The notes under the pieces: model-generated | What the model was told of the DNA's origin: nothing | Databases searched by the model: none | Seen by the model: only the letters and a program-made list of their open reading frames with translations | Assembly (NCBI GenBank): GCA_938091675.1 | Contig: CALKMX010000040.1 | Span: forward strand, 1 to 48,791 | Direction: 5' to 3' | Length of the DNA: 48,791 bases | Source: an uncultured Opitutales bacterium | GTDB taxonomy: Bacteria > Verrucomicrobiota > Verrucomicrobiia > Opitutales > Seribacteraceae | Shown: positions 28,522-38,497 of the stretch, one piece after another | Numbering within the stretch: position 1 is the stretch's first letter | Layout of the letters: every line of letters starts with the position of its first letter | Program-made: the position numbers and the translations under genes

Positions 28522-29973
28522 TCATTTAACCCGCTTGACCGTAAGTAATGTAAGGTCATCTCGGTCTTGGTTTAATGCGCCAAATTTATTTAAATCCTGT
28601 ATAATCTTTTGGTTTAAGGATTCAGGGTCGAGATCTTTGTACTCAATTAGTTCATTTTTAAGTCTAACTAATCCAAACTCTTCTTTTTCTTGGTTTGATG
28701 TTTCGGTTACTCCATCAGTGTAGAGACAAAGAAGATCGCCGATCGAAAAATCAGTAATCTCATCACTGATTAATTGGTTGAACAGCAGGGGCTCCAATAT
28801 ACCTAATGCCATCCCGTTCCCTCGTAATTCTAAAACATCGCTATCATCGGAGCTCGGATTACCTTTTAATAAAAGAGCCGGTTCATGACCCGCTCGGGCA
28901 TAAGTAATCTTGTCTGACCGAGTATCTAGAACCGCAAGAAATAGAGTGATGAACATATCTTTGCGAATTCGGGGAAAGAGTTCTTCATTTAATAAACTAA
29001 GAACTTCTTTTGGAGAGCGATTTTTATGCACCAAATGTTTTAGATGAGTTTGGCATAGTGCCATTAAAAGCGAAGCGGGAACTCCCTTGCCAGAAACGTC
29101 TGCCACGCAAAGACAAAATTTGTGACTCGATAGCTTGTAGAAATCGTAAAAATCACCACCAACTTGTGCGGAAGGAACATATTTAGCCCCAATTTCCAAT
29201 CCTTTAATTACCGGAAATTCTCGTGTAAGGAAAAGCTCTTGTACATCGTGGGCAAGCTGTAAGTCGCCATCCATGCGAGATTTTTCAAACCTCAGGTTCA
29301 TCGCATCTGAGTTTTTAATTGCAAGTGCCGCCTGTTCACCAAGCGAATTAATCATATAAAAATCTGTCTCAGAAAATGGCAATCCGCTGGCTGGGTTTGC
29401 AACAGAAAGCACTCCCAGGCATTGCTCATCATGAATCAACGGAGAAAAAATCATTGATCTTACTAATAAAGAGGTATCCTGGTGTTTAATGATTCTAGGA
29501 TCGTTTATAGCATCGGGGATGAATACAGGTTTCCCGGTTTTGACAACCTGCCCAACAATTCCTTCTTCAGCCTCTAAGATTTCAGAACTTAAAATTTTTT
29601 CTATAAACCTAGCACGGGGAATATCATTTTCATCCGAATTTGTTTTAATTGCTCGCTGGGGAGGGAAAAGTCCTTCTACTGCAACGCCCTTTAATCTGCC
29701 ATTGGGAAGTTTTTCATAAATACATGCACTCATCGCACCGGTTGTAACCACCGCAGTATGCACGATCCTCTGATATAAGACTTTTTTTTCAACACCTTCT
29801 CCAATCGCTTCTGCTAAATTGTGCATGAATTCGACGGCCATTTTCTTTTCCTGAGCAAGCTGATTTTTTTGCTCGAATAGAATTTTACGGCTTTTAGTCC
29901 ATTTACGGCGTGCTAGAATCCACACTCCTAAACCAAAACTAAATCCGACAAAAAACCAAAATATTGATAGCAT
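28522..29973 (-). CDS. Membrane-anchored GAF-SpoIIE/RsbU-type PP2C phosphatase
   Basis: 483 aa; N-terminal TM, GAF domain, EIGAKYVPSAQVGGDFYDFYKLSSHKFCLCVADVSGKGVPASLLMA and GDLLCLYTDGVTE. Confidence 0.93.
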   Translation of the reverse strand: MLSIFWFFVGFSFGLGVWILARRKWTKSRKILFEQKNQLAQEKKMAVEFMHNLAEAIGEGVEKKVLYQRIVHTAVVTTGAMSACIYEKLPNGRLKGVAVEGLFPPQRAIKTNSDENDIPRARFIEKILSSEILEAEEGIVGQVVKTGKPVFIPDAINDPRIIKHQDTSLLVRSMIFSPLIHDEQCLGVLSVANPASGLPFSETDFYMINSLGEQAALAIKNSDAMNLRFEKSRMDGDLQLAHDVQELFLTREFPVIKGLEIGAKYVPSAQVGGDFYDFYKLSSHKFCLCVADVSGKGVPASLLMALCQTHLKHLVHKNRSPKEVLSLLNEELFPRIRKDMFITLFLAVLDTRSDKITYARAGHEPALLLKGNPSSDDSDVLELRGNGMALGILEPLLFNQLISDEITDFSIGDLLCLYTDGVTETSNQEKEEFGLVRLKNELIEYKDLDPESLNQKIIQDLNKFGALNQDRDDLTLLTVKRVK

Positions 29974-29990
29974 TTAGCTTGTGGGTTAGT

Positions 29991-30491
29991 TCAATCTTCT
30001 TTTTTTTGCTCCAAATAGCTTACGACATCAGAGAAAACTTTGAGGTTTTTATCGTTCAGGCTCATAAGGGCCTTATGAGCCTTGTAGATGGTGTCTGATC
30101 CTACGCTTGGCTCAGAGGAACTTGAGGAGATTTGTGCAAGTTGTTCGAGTTGCTGAGCATCCGTTATTTCCTCAGAGCTGACTTCAGTAATTTGATGGAT
30201 TCCTAAATTACAAACCGTTTCAAGGTTTCTGCCAGTCAAGTTAAGCAAAACCATATTTCCACCCTCTTGATTTGTGCGAATCTTTAAGGCAACGCTAACG
30301 AGAATGCCCAAGAAGGTACTATCCATGCTTGAGCAATTCTTAAAATCAATTACATACCTTTTCTGGCCAGACTTGTCTTGATCTTCAAAAAATTTACGGA
30401 GTGGTTCACAATTGAGATAAGAGGCTTTATTGGAAATTTTAACAAAGGCCCTATCTGGAGTAACATGAACTCGATAATTGATATCCACCAA
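29991..30491 (-). CDS. STAS-domain protein (anti-sigma factor antagonist-like) with C-terminal extension
   Basis: 166 aa; FKNCSSMDSTFLGILVSVALKIRTNQEG matches the SpoIIAA-type phospho-acceptor region; adjacent to the phosphatase. Confidence 0.85.
   Translation of the reverse strand: MVDINYRVHVTPDRAFVKISNKASYLNCEPLRKFFEDQDKSGQKRYVIDFKNCSSMDSTFLGILVSVALKIRTNQEGGNMVLLNLTGRNLETVCNLGIHQITEVSSEEITDAQQLEQLAQISSSSSEPSVGSDTIYKAHKALMSLNDKNLKVFSDVVSYLEQKKED
30058..30082. repeat. 25-bp near-perfect palindrome inside STAS coding region
   Basis: AGGCTCATAAGG-G-CCTTATGAGCCT: 12-bp arms with a single central base. Confidence 0.95.
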
Positions 30492-30536
30492 GTATTATTT
30501 TGAGACTTAATATTAAAACAGATGAAGAGAAGAAGC

Positions 30537-31004
30537 TCAGAGGGAATTTTTAATTTCAGTGAAATCAGGAAGTTGCTTTGGATCATCAGATGACCAAGAA
30601 AAAGAAACTTTTCCTTCTTTCGAAATTACAAATGCAGACCGCTTGGATACTCCATTAAAACCAATGAAATCCTCATATAATACGCCATAATCCCTAGAAA
30701 CCGTCTTGTTGAAATCACTTAAGAGGGGAAAGTTTAATCCTTCCTTCTGTGCCATAGCTTCTTGTGCAAAAGGACTGTCTACACTGATTCCAAGCACTTG
30801 TGCGTTCAATTCCTTATATTCAGATAAATCATCTCTAACTGAGCAAGCTTCAGCCATGCATACACTGGTAAACGCGAATGGAAAAAACAACAGGACCACG
30901 CTGGAATTATCTCGATAGTCAGCCAATGTAATATCTTTTAAACCTTCAGCAGTTTTAGTTTTTAAGGTGAAGTTTGGGGCATCAGAGCCAATTTCTAAGG
31001 TCAT
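30537..31004 (-). CDS. Peroxiredoxin (AhpC/TSA, AhpE/Bcp-like)
   Basis: 155 aa; FFPFAFTSVCMAEACSVRD peroxidatic Cys motif. Confidence 0.92.
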   Translation of the reverse strand: MTLEIGSDAPNFTLKTKTAEGLKDITLADYRDNSSVVLLFFPFAFTSVCMAEACSVRDDLSEYKELNAQVLGISVDSPFAQEAMAQKEGLNFPLLSDFNKTVSRDYGVLYEDFIGFNGVSKRSAFVISKEGKVSFSWSSDDPKQLPDFTEIKNSL

Positions 31005-31151
31005 ATTTTCTAAGTGTCAGGGGTTAAAGATGTTATTTGGTAATGTATGGAAAGCATCTGGCAAGCTGAATCAGAGAAGAAATAGACCCTTAAACGGCAA
31101 TTCTTATCTCGTAGAAAGGTAGTAATGTGATAAATTTACACTTTTACAAAT

Positions 31152-32324
31152 ATGAAGAGAGATAATTTGTTGGATAATGCGGAAGTTATCATTGGGAAGG
31201 AAGGATTACTTGAAAGCATTAAAAGCGGACAAACGCTGAAGATTAAGTTTGGGGTGGACCCTACCCGCCCAGACCTAACCTTTGGTCATTTAGTTGTCTT
31301 CAATAAACTCAGGCAATTTCAAGATGCGGGTCATCAGGCTATTCTTTTGATAGGCGATTACACCGCCAGAATTGGAGATCCAAGTGGACGATCTGATTTG
31401 CGGCCCGAATTATCCGAAGCCGAGGTCGAAAAAAATGCAAGCACTTACCTTGAACAAGCGTTTAAGGTGCTTGATAAGAAAAAGACAGTGGTTCGTAGAA
31501 ATAGTGAATGGTTTGGGAAAATGAGCTTTGGGGATGCTCTATCTCTTACGAGGAGTATGACTGTAGCACGAATGCTTGAACGCGATGATTTTGAGAAACG
31601 CTACAAGTGTAATCAGCCTATTTCCATGGTCGAATTTATGTATCCGTTGATTCAGGGATATGACTCTATTGTACTGGAATCAGACTTGGAACTAGGCGGT
31701 AGTGATCAGCTCTTTAACATGTTAGTGGGCAGAAACTTACAGAAGGAACAGGGCTCATCTGCACAAGCTGTGCTTACCATGCCATTGCTTGTCGGGCTCG
31801 ATGGTTCCAGAAAAATGTCCAAAAGTTACGATAATTACATTGCATTTAATGATTCGGCAAAAGACATATTTGGAAAGACCATGTCAATTTCAGATGAAGT
31901 CATGTGGGATTACTTTCGTCTGTTGTTGCTCAAGGAAAAATCAGAGATAGATACCCTTAAAAAAATTCACCCGATGGAGTGTAAAAAGCAGTTGGCAAAA
32001 GAACTAACTTCCCTGTTTTATGGGAAGGATGAAGCACAGCAAGAATGTGATTCATTTTCTCAAGTTTTCTCTAAGGGGCAAGACCCAGACGAAATGCCTG
32101 AGGTCTCAATTGCCAACTTGCAGTCAGAGAACCCTACCCTGTTACATGTTTTGTCAGGAGCTGACTTATTTGAATCTAAAGGCCAGATTCGCAGGCTAAT
32201 TTCCCAAGGTGCAATCAAATTAGATGGTGAAAAAGTATTAGACCCTGATCTTGAAGCCAACAAAATCAAAGAAAATGCTATCATTAAAGCAGGAAAAAAA
32301 ATCTTTATTCGAGTGATCCCTTAA
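31152..32324 (+). CDS. tyrS: Tyrosyl-tRNA synthetase
   Basis: 390 aa; KFGVDPTRPDLTFGHLVVFNKLRQFQDAGHQAILLIGDYTARIGDPSGR, KMSKS motif, C-terminal S4-like domain. Confidence 0.95.
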   Translation: MKRDNLLDNAEVIIGKEGLLESIKSGQTLKIKFGVDPTRPDLTFGHLVVFNKLRQFQDAGHQAILLIGDYTARIGDPSGRSDLRPELSEAEVEKNASTYLEQAFKVLDKKKTVVRRNSEWFGKMSFGDALSLTRSMTVARMLERDDFEKRYKCNQPISMVEFMYPLIQGYDSIVLESDLELGGSDQLFNMLVGRNLQKEQGSSAQAVLTMPLLVGLDGSRKMSKSYDNYIAFNDSAKDIFGKTMSISDEVMWDYFRLLLLKEKSEIDTLKKIHPMECKKQLAKELTSLFYGKDEAQQECDSFSQVFSKGQDPDEMPEVSIANLQSENPTLLHVLSGADLFESKGQIRRLISQGAIKLDGEKVLDPDLEANKIKENAIIKAGKKIFIRVIP

Positions 32325-35300
32325 GTGCTTTCTTTAGAAATTTAGCAGTTGGGCTAGACGCTTTTTTGATTAGAGATTTAACAGATCCCTGATGGAGAAG
32401 TTCCCCCCCAGCCTCCCCCCCCTTAGGGCCAAGTTCGATTAGGAAATCGGCTTCAGCGATTAAATCGATATCATGCTCGATGATTACAACAGTATGCCCG
32501 TCATCAACTAATTGATGAAGAAGAAGTAAAAGTTTTTCACAGTCCTTGGGGTGGAGTCCAATAGAAGGTTCTTCTAAGACATAAAAATTTTTCTTCTGGG
32601 TAACATGTTTTCTTCCTTGGATCTCAATCCCATTACCCAATTCTGATGCAAGTTTAAGCCTTTGGGCCTCACCTCCGGAAAGGGTGGGAGATGTCTGGCC
32701 AAGCTTTAGATACCCTAAGCCAGTCTGGCACATAAGCATAAAAGTTTTTCTGAGTAATTCGTCGAAAGAGAAAAAATCAACAGCTTCGTCAAAGGTCATA
32801 TCGAGGATTTCAGCAATATTTTTACCATGCCAAGATAAACTTAGCACTTCATCTTTGTACCGCCGACCTTGGCACTCTTCGCAACCAATGTAAGTGTCAG
32901 GAAGGAAGTTCATTTCCAGTTTTACCCTCCCGGCACCTTTGCAGGTTTCGCATCTTCCACCCTTAATATTGAAAGAGAAATCGCTCGGAGATAAACCACG
33001 GGCTTTGGCTTCTGGTAGAGTAGAAATTAAATCACGGATTCTTGTCCATATACCCAGGTAGGTTACTGGGGTAGATCTAGAAGTTTTCCCAATTGGTGCC
33101 TGGCTAACCTCAATTACCTTAGAGAAATTATTGCCATTTTTTAAGACATAGTCCTCGTGCTTGAGCACGCCCTTGTTTTCCTTAACAGATTGTTTAATTC
33201 CTTGAAAAAGTGTACCGCGTATTAAACTGGACTTGCCCGATCCTGAGACACCACAGCAGACCGTCAATCGGGCAAGGGGTATTGTAAGACTTAAGTTTTT
33301 AAGGTTTCGAAATTTAACTTTGGACAATTTAAGGTATGCATTTCCTGTTTTGGAAGTTACGGGCACTAATTTTCGCCAATTCCCTCTTAAGGGATGGGGA
33401 AATCCCTCCAATAAACAATGGCCGGTTCCTGAAAGTCCTTTTTTTGCCAGGGATAACGGTTTGCCCGATGCCACCACTCGTCCGCCGTGCTCTCCGGCTT
33501 TGGGACCAATTTCTATAATCCAATCCGCTTGCAGGATGGTTTCCTGATCATGTTCAACCACTAGTAATGAATTTCCCTTACTTTGGAGCAATCGAAGCGA
33601 ATCTATCAATTTTTGATTATCGGCGGGGTGAAGGCCAATTGATGGTTCGTCCAAGACATAAAGCACTCCGGAAAGATTTGAGCCTAGTTGGCCAGCCAGT
33701 CGTATCCTTTGTGATTCTCCACCTGAAAGAGATGCAGTCTCTCGGTTAAGTGATAAATACTCCAGACCGACATTGCGCATGAAGCTCAACCGTTGGAAAA
33801 CTTCTGGCAAAATTGCATCTAACATGGCGTTGTGCTGATGTTTAATTTGTAAGTTTTCTAAAAAACTTTGAATTTCTGTGGGAGGCTGGGAAAGTAATTG
33901 AGGAAGAGAATAACGCTCCTTGCTCTTAGAAAATAAGAACACATTACAGCCGACTGGCCCCAATCGATCACCTGAACAGGAAGGGCAAATATCACCATCC
34001 GCAAGACTCCACCACATCCCGCTTGCAGGAAGTTCTTCTTTCATCCAGTCATATATCCTGCCATAACCTCGACAGGAAGGACACCAGCCGCGTGGAGAGT
34101 TCCATGACAGCAGCGAAGGTTCAAGCTCGGGATAAGCCTCACCCGTTTGTGGGTCAGATTTATGGATGGAAAACCAAGAGCTTTCACCATCTGGTAAAAG
34201 CAATAGGCAGCGGCCCTTTCCCATATCCAAAGCATATTTAACCAAACCTTCCAAGACCAATGGTCTAGGAGTTTTATCCCAAGTTTTTATCACCACCTCA
34301 ATATCATGAGAGCGATACCTATCTAGCCCATCGAAAGACTTGGTGGACAGAACTTCCCCATCGCATCGAACCTGGTCAAATCCTTGACCCTGTGCCCAGT
34401 TGATAAGGGGCTTGTGGTGCCCCTTACGGTTCGTAACCAGAGGAGAAAGTAATTGGGCTCCCAAAATACCTTTAGCCTTTTTTGTAATTGCTTTGCAAAT
34501 TTCTTGAGGAGTTGAAGAAACCAAAAATGCACCATTGTTTGGACTGCATTGAGTGCCGACCTTGGCGTATAAAAGTCTTAAATACTGAGCAATCTCGGTA
34601 ATGGAGCCAACGGTGGACTTTTTTGACCCCCTGGTGACCCGTTGTTCAATCGCAACAGTAGGGGAGATGCCTTTTATCAAGTCGACCTGCGGCCGTCCTA
34701 TTTGTTCAACAAACTGACGGGCATAAGAGGACATAGATTCCATAAAACGCCTTTGACCCTCGCCAAAGACCACATCAAAAGCCAGGGAGGATTTTCCTGA
34801 GCCCGAAGGGCCTGTAATCACCACAAATTGATTGGAAGGAATACGGATATTTATATCTTTGAGGTTATTTTCTCGGGCCCCAAAAACCTCAATGTATGGT
34901 ATCTTTTTATAAGAGCTTTTACTCTTTCTAACTTTAGTGAGTACAGAGCTCAAAGGTTTAGCACCCCCTGGGTTGAGATCCTTAAAGAGGCGTCCAGTCG
35001 GAGTATCTTTTTGAGAGAAGCTACTTGGCGTCCCACTTGCAATAACCTTTCCACCCAATTTGCCCGCCCCTGGGCCGAGCTCTAAAATCCAATCGGACTG
35101 AAACAAGACTGATGAATGATGCTCAATCACCAGTAGGGAATGACCGCTTGAAACGACTCGCTTAAGGCAATTTATTAGCTGTTGTACATCAGCCATGTGT
35201 AGCCCAGTCGTGGGCTCGTCTAAAAGGATTAGGGCAGGAGAGTGTCCGTCGTTCAGAGGACTCATATATTTTGCCAGCTTTAATCTTTGAGACTCACCGC

Positions 35301-37731
35301 CCGAAAGTGTGCTTAAAGGTTGTCCAAGCTTTAGGTATCCCAATCCAAGTTCCTTGAGCAAAGTAAGTTTTCGGTTGGTTTTTGGAAATTTGGAAAACCT
35401 TACCTGAGCATCAGCAATGGTAAGATCCAAAGTTTCTGAAACATTTAATCCGTCCAAGCGTATCTCGAGCAGTTCATCCTTGAAGCGCTTACCCCCGCAA
35501 AGCGAACATGGAATAGATATGTCAGGGAGAAATTGCATTTCAACATTCTCGTAACCCAACCCCATGCACGAGTCACATCGCCCCATTCCTGAATTAAAGG
35601 AAAAATCAGTAGAATAAAAACCGGATGATTTTGCTTCATCGGTGCGACCGAAAGCTTCTTTTATCGGGCTCCATGCATCTGCATAAAGCACAGGGTTAGA
35701 CCGAGGAGAACGAGCAATCGTTCCTTGATCAATCATTACAATATCCGAAAAGCTTAGGCTACTGTTCACCCACCCCCTTGGGGAACCGTTGCTTAACTCC
35801 TCGTAAATAAGATCATGCAACAGAGTGGATTTCCCGGAACCAGACAACCCAGATATGCAAGTTAATTTACCTAGGGGAATCTTTGCGTTAAAATTATTGA
35901 GGTTGTGAATATTTGCCCCATTTATTTGAAGATAGTCTAAATCTTTGGCTTTAGAAATTTGCTTACTGGGAGTATTGAAAAAACACTTTCGGGCAAGCCA
36001 TTTGCCTGTCTCTGATTTAGTGGACCTCAATAATTGCGGAACCGTACCATTGAAAGTGATCTCACCACCAGAATCACCAGGACTGGGACCCAATTCAATA
36101 ACTCGGTCAGCAGATCGAATCACTTGTTCATCATGCTCCACTACACAAACAAAGTTACCGGCATTTGCTAAGTCCCTTAAAATTCCAATTAATCGACCAA
36201 TATCTTGGTGGTGTAAACCAATAGTGGGCTCGTCCAAGGCAAAGAAAGTATCGGTCAGTCCCGCCCCAAGACATGAGGTTAGGTTGATTCTTTGGGTCTC
36301 ACCACCACTCAAGCTTCTTGCAGTTCGATCCAGGGTTAGATAATCTAGGCCAACATCCCGTAAATAGCCAAGCCTTTTACGAATTGCTTCAAGGGGTAAA
36401 TCTGCTTTTGGGTTATTAGAGATTTCCGCGGCCTCCATCAAATCAATCACTTCTGAGATTGGCATGGCATAAAGCTCGGGCAGGGAATGATTTCGCCATT
36501 TCCACAACTGAGTTTCTTTTTTGAACCTCGTTCCTTGGCAATCGGGACAATTGAAGTAACCACGATACTTTGAAAGGAAAACCCTGACATGCATTTTATA
36601 GGTCTTTTTTTCGAGCCATTTAAAAAAAGAATGAATGCCATACCAAAGTTCATCTCCTTCAATATGGGAAGGGTCCCCATTCCATATAAATGATCTTTGA
36701 TGCGGGGTTAGCTTTCCCCAAGGTTGGTGAAGGTCTATTCCTTGCTGCTTGCATTCCTTGAGTAAGTCTTGGAGGCAATGTCCGTAAACTTTACCCTCAA
36801 AGGGCTTTATTGCACCCTTGGACAAAGATAGAGATGGGTCGGGCACAACAAGGTCAGGATTGATTTCGATAACTTTCCCAAAGCCCTTGCATGTAGCGCA
36901 CGCACCAACAGGAGAATTAAAGGAAAAAGAACTTTGGTTTAGGGGCTGATAGATAGTTCCGGATACTGCTGATCGTAACCCACTATGAAAATGACAGTAA
37001 ACTTCCCCGGTCGTACTTCTTGCCTCGGCATAACCTTTGCCCAATTCGAGGCAAAGGGAAATGGCCTCCGTTATGCGGATTTTATTGTGGGGTAATGCTG
37101 TGATGCGATCAACCGAAACAAAAGCAGAGGAGTTGTCCCAAGGAGAATTAATCAAATCTTCAATTCTATGGTATTTATTTTCGACCAGAATACGGGAATG
37201 TCCTGCTGAAATGAGAAACTGTAAGAAGTCATTAGCTTGCAAAATTCCTCGATCGATCCAGAACCCGAAGACAACGCTCTTTTTGAGTAAGTTTTTAATG
37301 CAAGATTTTGCTTGGGTAGAAGGACTTTCTTCCTTAATCACCCTCCCGGCGTTATCAGGGTCATGCAAAACAGCTACCTGAGGGAACCAGACTTTAAAGT
37401 AGTCACACAACTCGGTCATGGTTCCGACAGTGGATCTTGAATTTCTTACGGAATTTTTTTGCTCAACTGCTATAGAGGGTCTTGCATTTAATATGGACTC
37501 TACTTTAGGGCGTGGAAGAGATTCCATAAATTGCCGAACATAAGGGCTAAAGGTTTCGACATACCTTCTTTGTCCCTCTGCGTGAAGGACATCAAAAAGC
37601 AGGGTAGATTTACCCGTTCCACTTAAACCAGTTATGACAGTTAGGCATCCTGGCTCGAGAGTTAAACTAACATTTTTAAGGTTATTTTCCCGGGCACCTT
37701 TTAGTTGAATAGGCAATGATCTTGTCAGCAT
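32305..37731 (-). CDS. uvrA: Tandem-duplicated excinuclease ABC subunit A (double-length UvrA)
   Basis: 1808 aa with two UvrA-like halves; four Walker A motifs (GLSGTGKST, GLSGSGKST, GPSGSGKSS, GVSGSGKSS) and four LSGGE signatures. Confidence 0.95.
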   Translation of the reverse strand: MLTRSLPIQLKGARENNLKNVSLTLEPGCLTVITGLSGTGKSTLLFDVLHAEGQRRYVETFSPYVRQFMESLPRPKVESILNARPSIAVEQKNSVRNSRSTVGTMTELCDYFKVWFPQVAVLHDPDNAGRVIKEESPSTQAKSCIKNLLKKSVVFGFWIDRGILQANDFLQFLISAGHSRILVENKYHRIEDLINSPWDNSSAFVSVDRITALPHNKIRITEAISLCLELGKGYAEARSTTGEVYCHFHSGLRSAVSGTIYQPLNQSSFSFNSPVGACATCKGFGKVIEINPDLVVPDPSLSLSKGAIKPFEGKVYGHCLQDLLKECKQQGIDLHQPWGKLTPHQRSFIWNGDPSHIEGDELWYGIHSFFKWLEKKTYKMHVRVFLSKYRGYFNCPDCQGTRFKKETQLWKWRNHSLPELYAMPISEVIDLMEAAEISNNPKADLPLEAIRKRLGYLRDVGLDYLTLDRTARSLSGGETQRINLTSCLGAGLTDTFFALDEPTIGLHHQDIGRLIGILRDLANAGNFVCVVEHDEQVIRSADRVIELGPSPGDSGGEITFNGTVPQLLRSTKSETGKWLARKCFFNTPSKQISKAKDLDYLQINGANIHNLNNFNAKIPLGKLTCISGLSGSGKSTLLHDLIYEELSNGSPRGWVNSSLSFSDIVMIDQGTIARSPRSNPVLYADAWSPIKEAFGRTDEAKSSGFYSTDFSFNSGMGRCDSCMGLGYENVEMQFLPDISIPCSLCGGKRFKDELLEIRLDGLNVSETLDLTIADAQVRFSKFPKTNRKLTLLKELGLGYLKLGQPLSTLSGGESQRLKLAKYMSPLNDGHSPALILLDEPTTGLHMADVQQLINCLKRVVSSGHSLLVIEHHSSVLFQSDWILELGPGAGKLGGKVIASGTPSSFSQKDTPTGRLFKDLNPGGAKPLSSVLTKVRKSKSSYKKIPYIEVFGARENNLKDINIRIPSNQFVVITGPSGSGKSSLAFDVVFGEGQRRFMESMSSYARQFVEQIGRPQVDLIKGISPTVAIEQRVTRGSKKSTVGSITEIAQYLRLLYAKVGTQCSPNNGAFLVSSTPQEICKAITKKAKGILGAQLLSPLVTNRKGHHKPLINWAQGQGFDQVRCDGEVLSTKSFDGLDRYRSHDIEVVIKTWDKTPRPLVLEGLVKYALDMGKGRCLLLLPDGESSWFSIHKSDPQTGEAYPELEPSLLSWNSPRGWCPSCRGYGRIYDWMKEELPASGMWWSLADGDICPSCSGDRLGPVGCNVFLFSKSKERYSLPQLLSQPPTEIQSFLENLQIKHQHNAMLDAILPEVFQRLSFMRNVGLEYLSLNRETASLSGGESQRIRLAGQLGSNLSGVLYVLDEPSIGLHPADNQKLIDSLRLLQSKGNSLLVVEHDQETILQADWIIEIGPKAGEHGGRVVASGKPLSLAKKGLSGTGHCLLEGFPHPLRGNWRKLVPVTSKTGNAYLKLSKVKFRNLKNLSLTIPLARLTVCCGVSGSGKSSLIRGTLFQGIKQSVKENKGVLKHEDYVLKNGNNFSKVIEVSQAPIGKTSRSTPVTYLGIWTRIRDLISTLPEAKARGLSPSDFSFNIKGGRCETCKGAGRVKLEMNFLPDTYIGCEECQGRRYKDEVLSLSWHGKNIAEILDMTFDEAVDFFSFDELLRKTFMLMCQTGLGYLKLGQTSPTLSGGEAQRLKLASELGNGIEIQGRKHVTQKKNFYVLEEPSIGLHPKDCEKLLLLLHQLVDDGHTVVIIEHDIDLIAEADFLIELGPKGGEAGGELLHQGSVKSLIKKASSPTAKFLKKALKGSLE

Positions 37732-37779
37732 TAGTACTTCCTACGGGAATTGGGAACATGTACAAGACGCGAGTAGAAA

Positions 37780-37856
<77 letters not shown>

Positions 37857-37932
37857 CAAAACACATATATTGAATAGACGAGCGAATATCGCAAGACGAA
37901 TTTACCAAACTTAAATCTAAGATTCTCCGAGT

Positions 37933-37960
37933 TTGACATTATTGCGCGATACTTTACTTT
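37933..37960 (+). promoter_or_regulatory. Putative sigma70-type promoter of rpmH operon
   Basis: Consensus -35 TTGACA (37933-37938), 16-bp spacer, -10-like TACTTT (37955-37960), 13 bp upstream of the rpmH start. Confidence 0.4.
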
Positions 37961-37972
37961 TTAATCTTTGTC

Positions 37973-38128
37973 ATGAAACCTACCTACAATCCATCTAAAC
38001 TGCGTCGTGCCAGAAAATTTGGTTTTCGAAAACGCAATCAAACCAGTGCTGGTCGCAAGGTGCTCCAAAATCGTCGCCGTAAGGGAAGAGCGAAGTTGAC
38101 TGCTTCGGTTTTACCTCGTTTTCGATAA
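37973..38128 (+). CDS. rpmH: 50S ribosomal protein bL34
   Basis: Not in ORF track (short). [51 protein letters not shown], 51 aa. Confidence 0.97.
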   Translation: MKPTYNPSKLRRARKFGFRKRNQTSAGRKVLQNRRRKGRAKLTASVLPRFR

Positions 38129-38170
38129 TCCCTATTTTGTTTTGATTGCGTGAACTACGGTCTTTCACGC

Positions 38171-38497
38171 ATGGAAAGGCTAACTAAATCTTCGCAATTT
38201 CTAAAAGTTCGAGATCTGGGCTTTTCTGTTAAACGAACTGCATTTTGGATCCAAGTGTCATTGGCGGATGATCAAATTTCTAAATTAGGCGTGATTGCCT
38301 CGAAGAGAGTCGGGAATGCAGTCCATAGGAATCGCGCTAAAAGGCTAATACGGGAGCTATATCGCAAGCACAAATCCTATGTGCCCAATTATAGACACAC
38401 AGTGGTAATACCCCGAAAAGCAATTTTCAAAATATCATACACCGAACTCGATTACACATTTAAGGATGCATTGATAAAAGCATCGAATATACTATGA
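38171..38497 (+). CDS. rnpA: Ribonuclease P protein component
   Basis: ORF 38150..38497; start more likely MERLTKSSQF at 38171. Contains RVGNAVHRNRAKRLIRELYRKHK. Confidence 0.93.
   Translation: MERLTKSSQFLKVRDLGFSVKRTAFWIQVSLADDQISKLGVIASKRVGNAVHRNRAKRLIRELYRKHKSYVPNYRHTVVIPRKAIFKISYTELDYTFKDALIKASNIL

Noticed and set aside
35945-36343. 132-aa plus-strand ORF antisense to uvrA
   Set aside because: Shadow ORF of uvrA, as are the other plus-strand ORFs between 32684 and 37381.
37861-37972. Possible oriC next to rpmH
   Set aside because: I saw no DnaA-box cluster, and dnaA/dnaN are not adjacent; the spacer is only ~110 bp.
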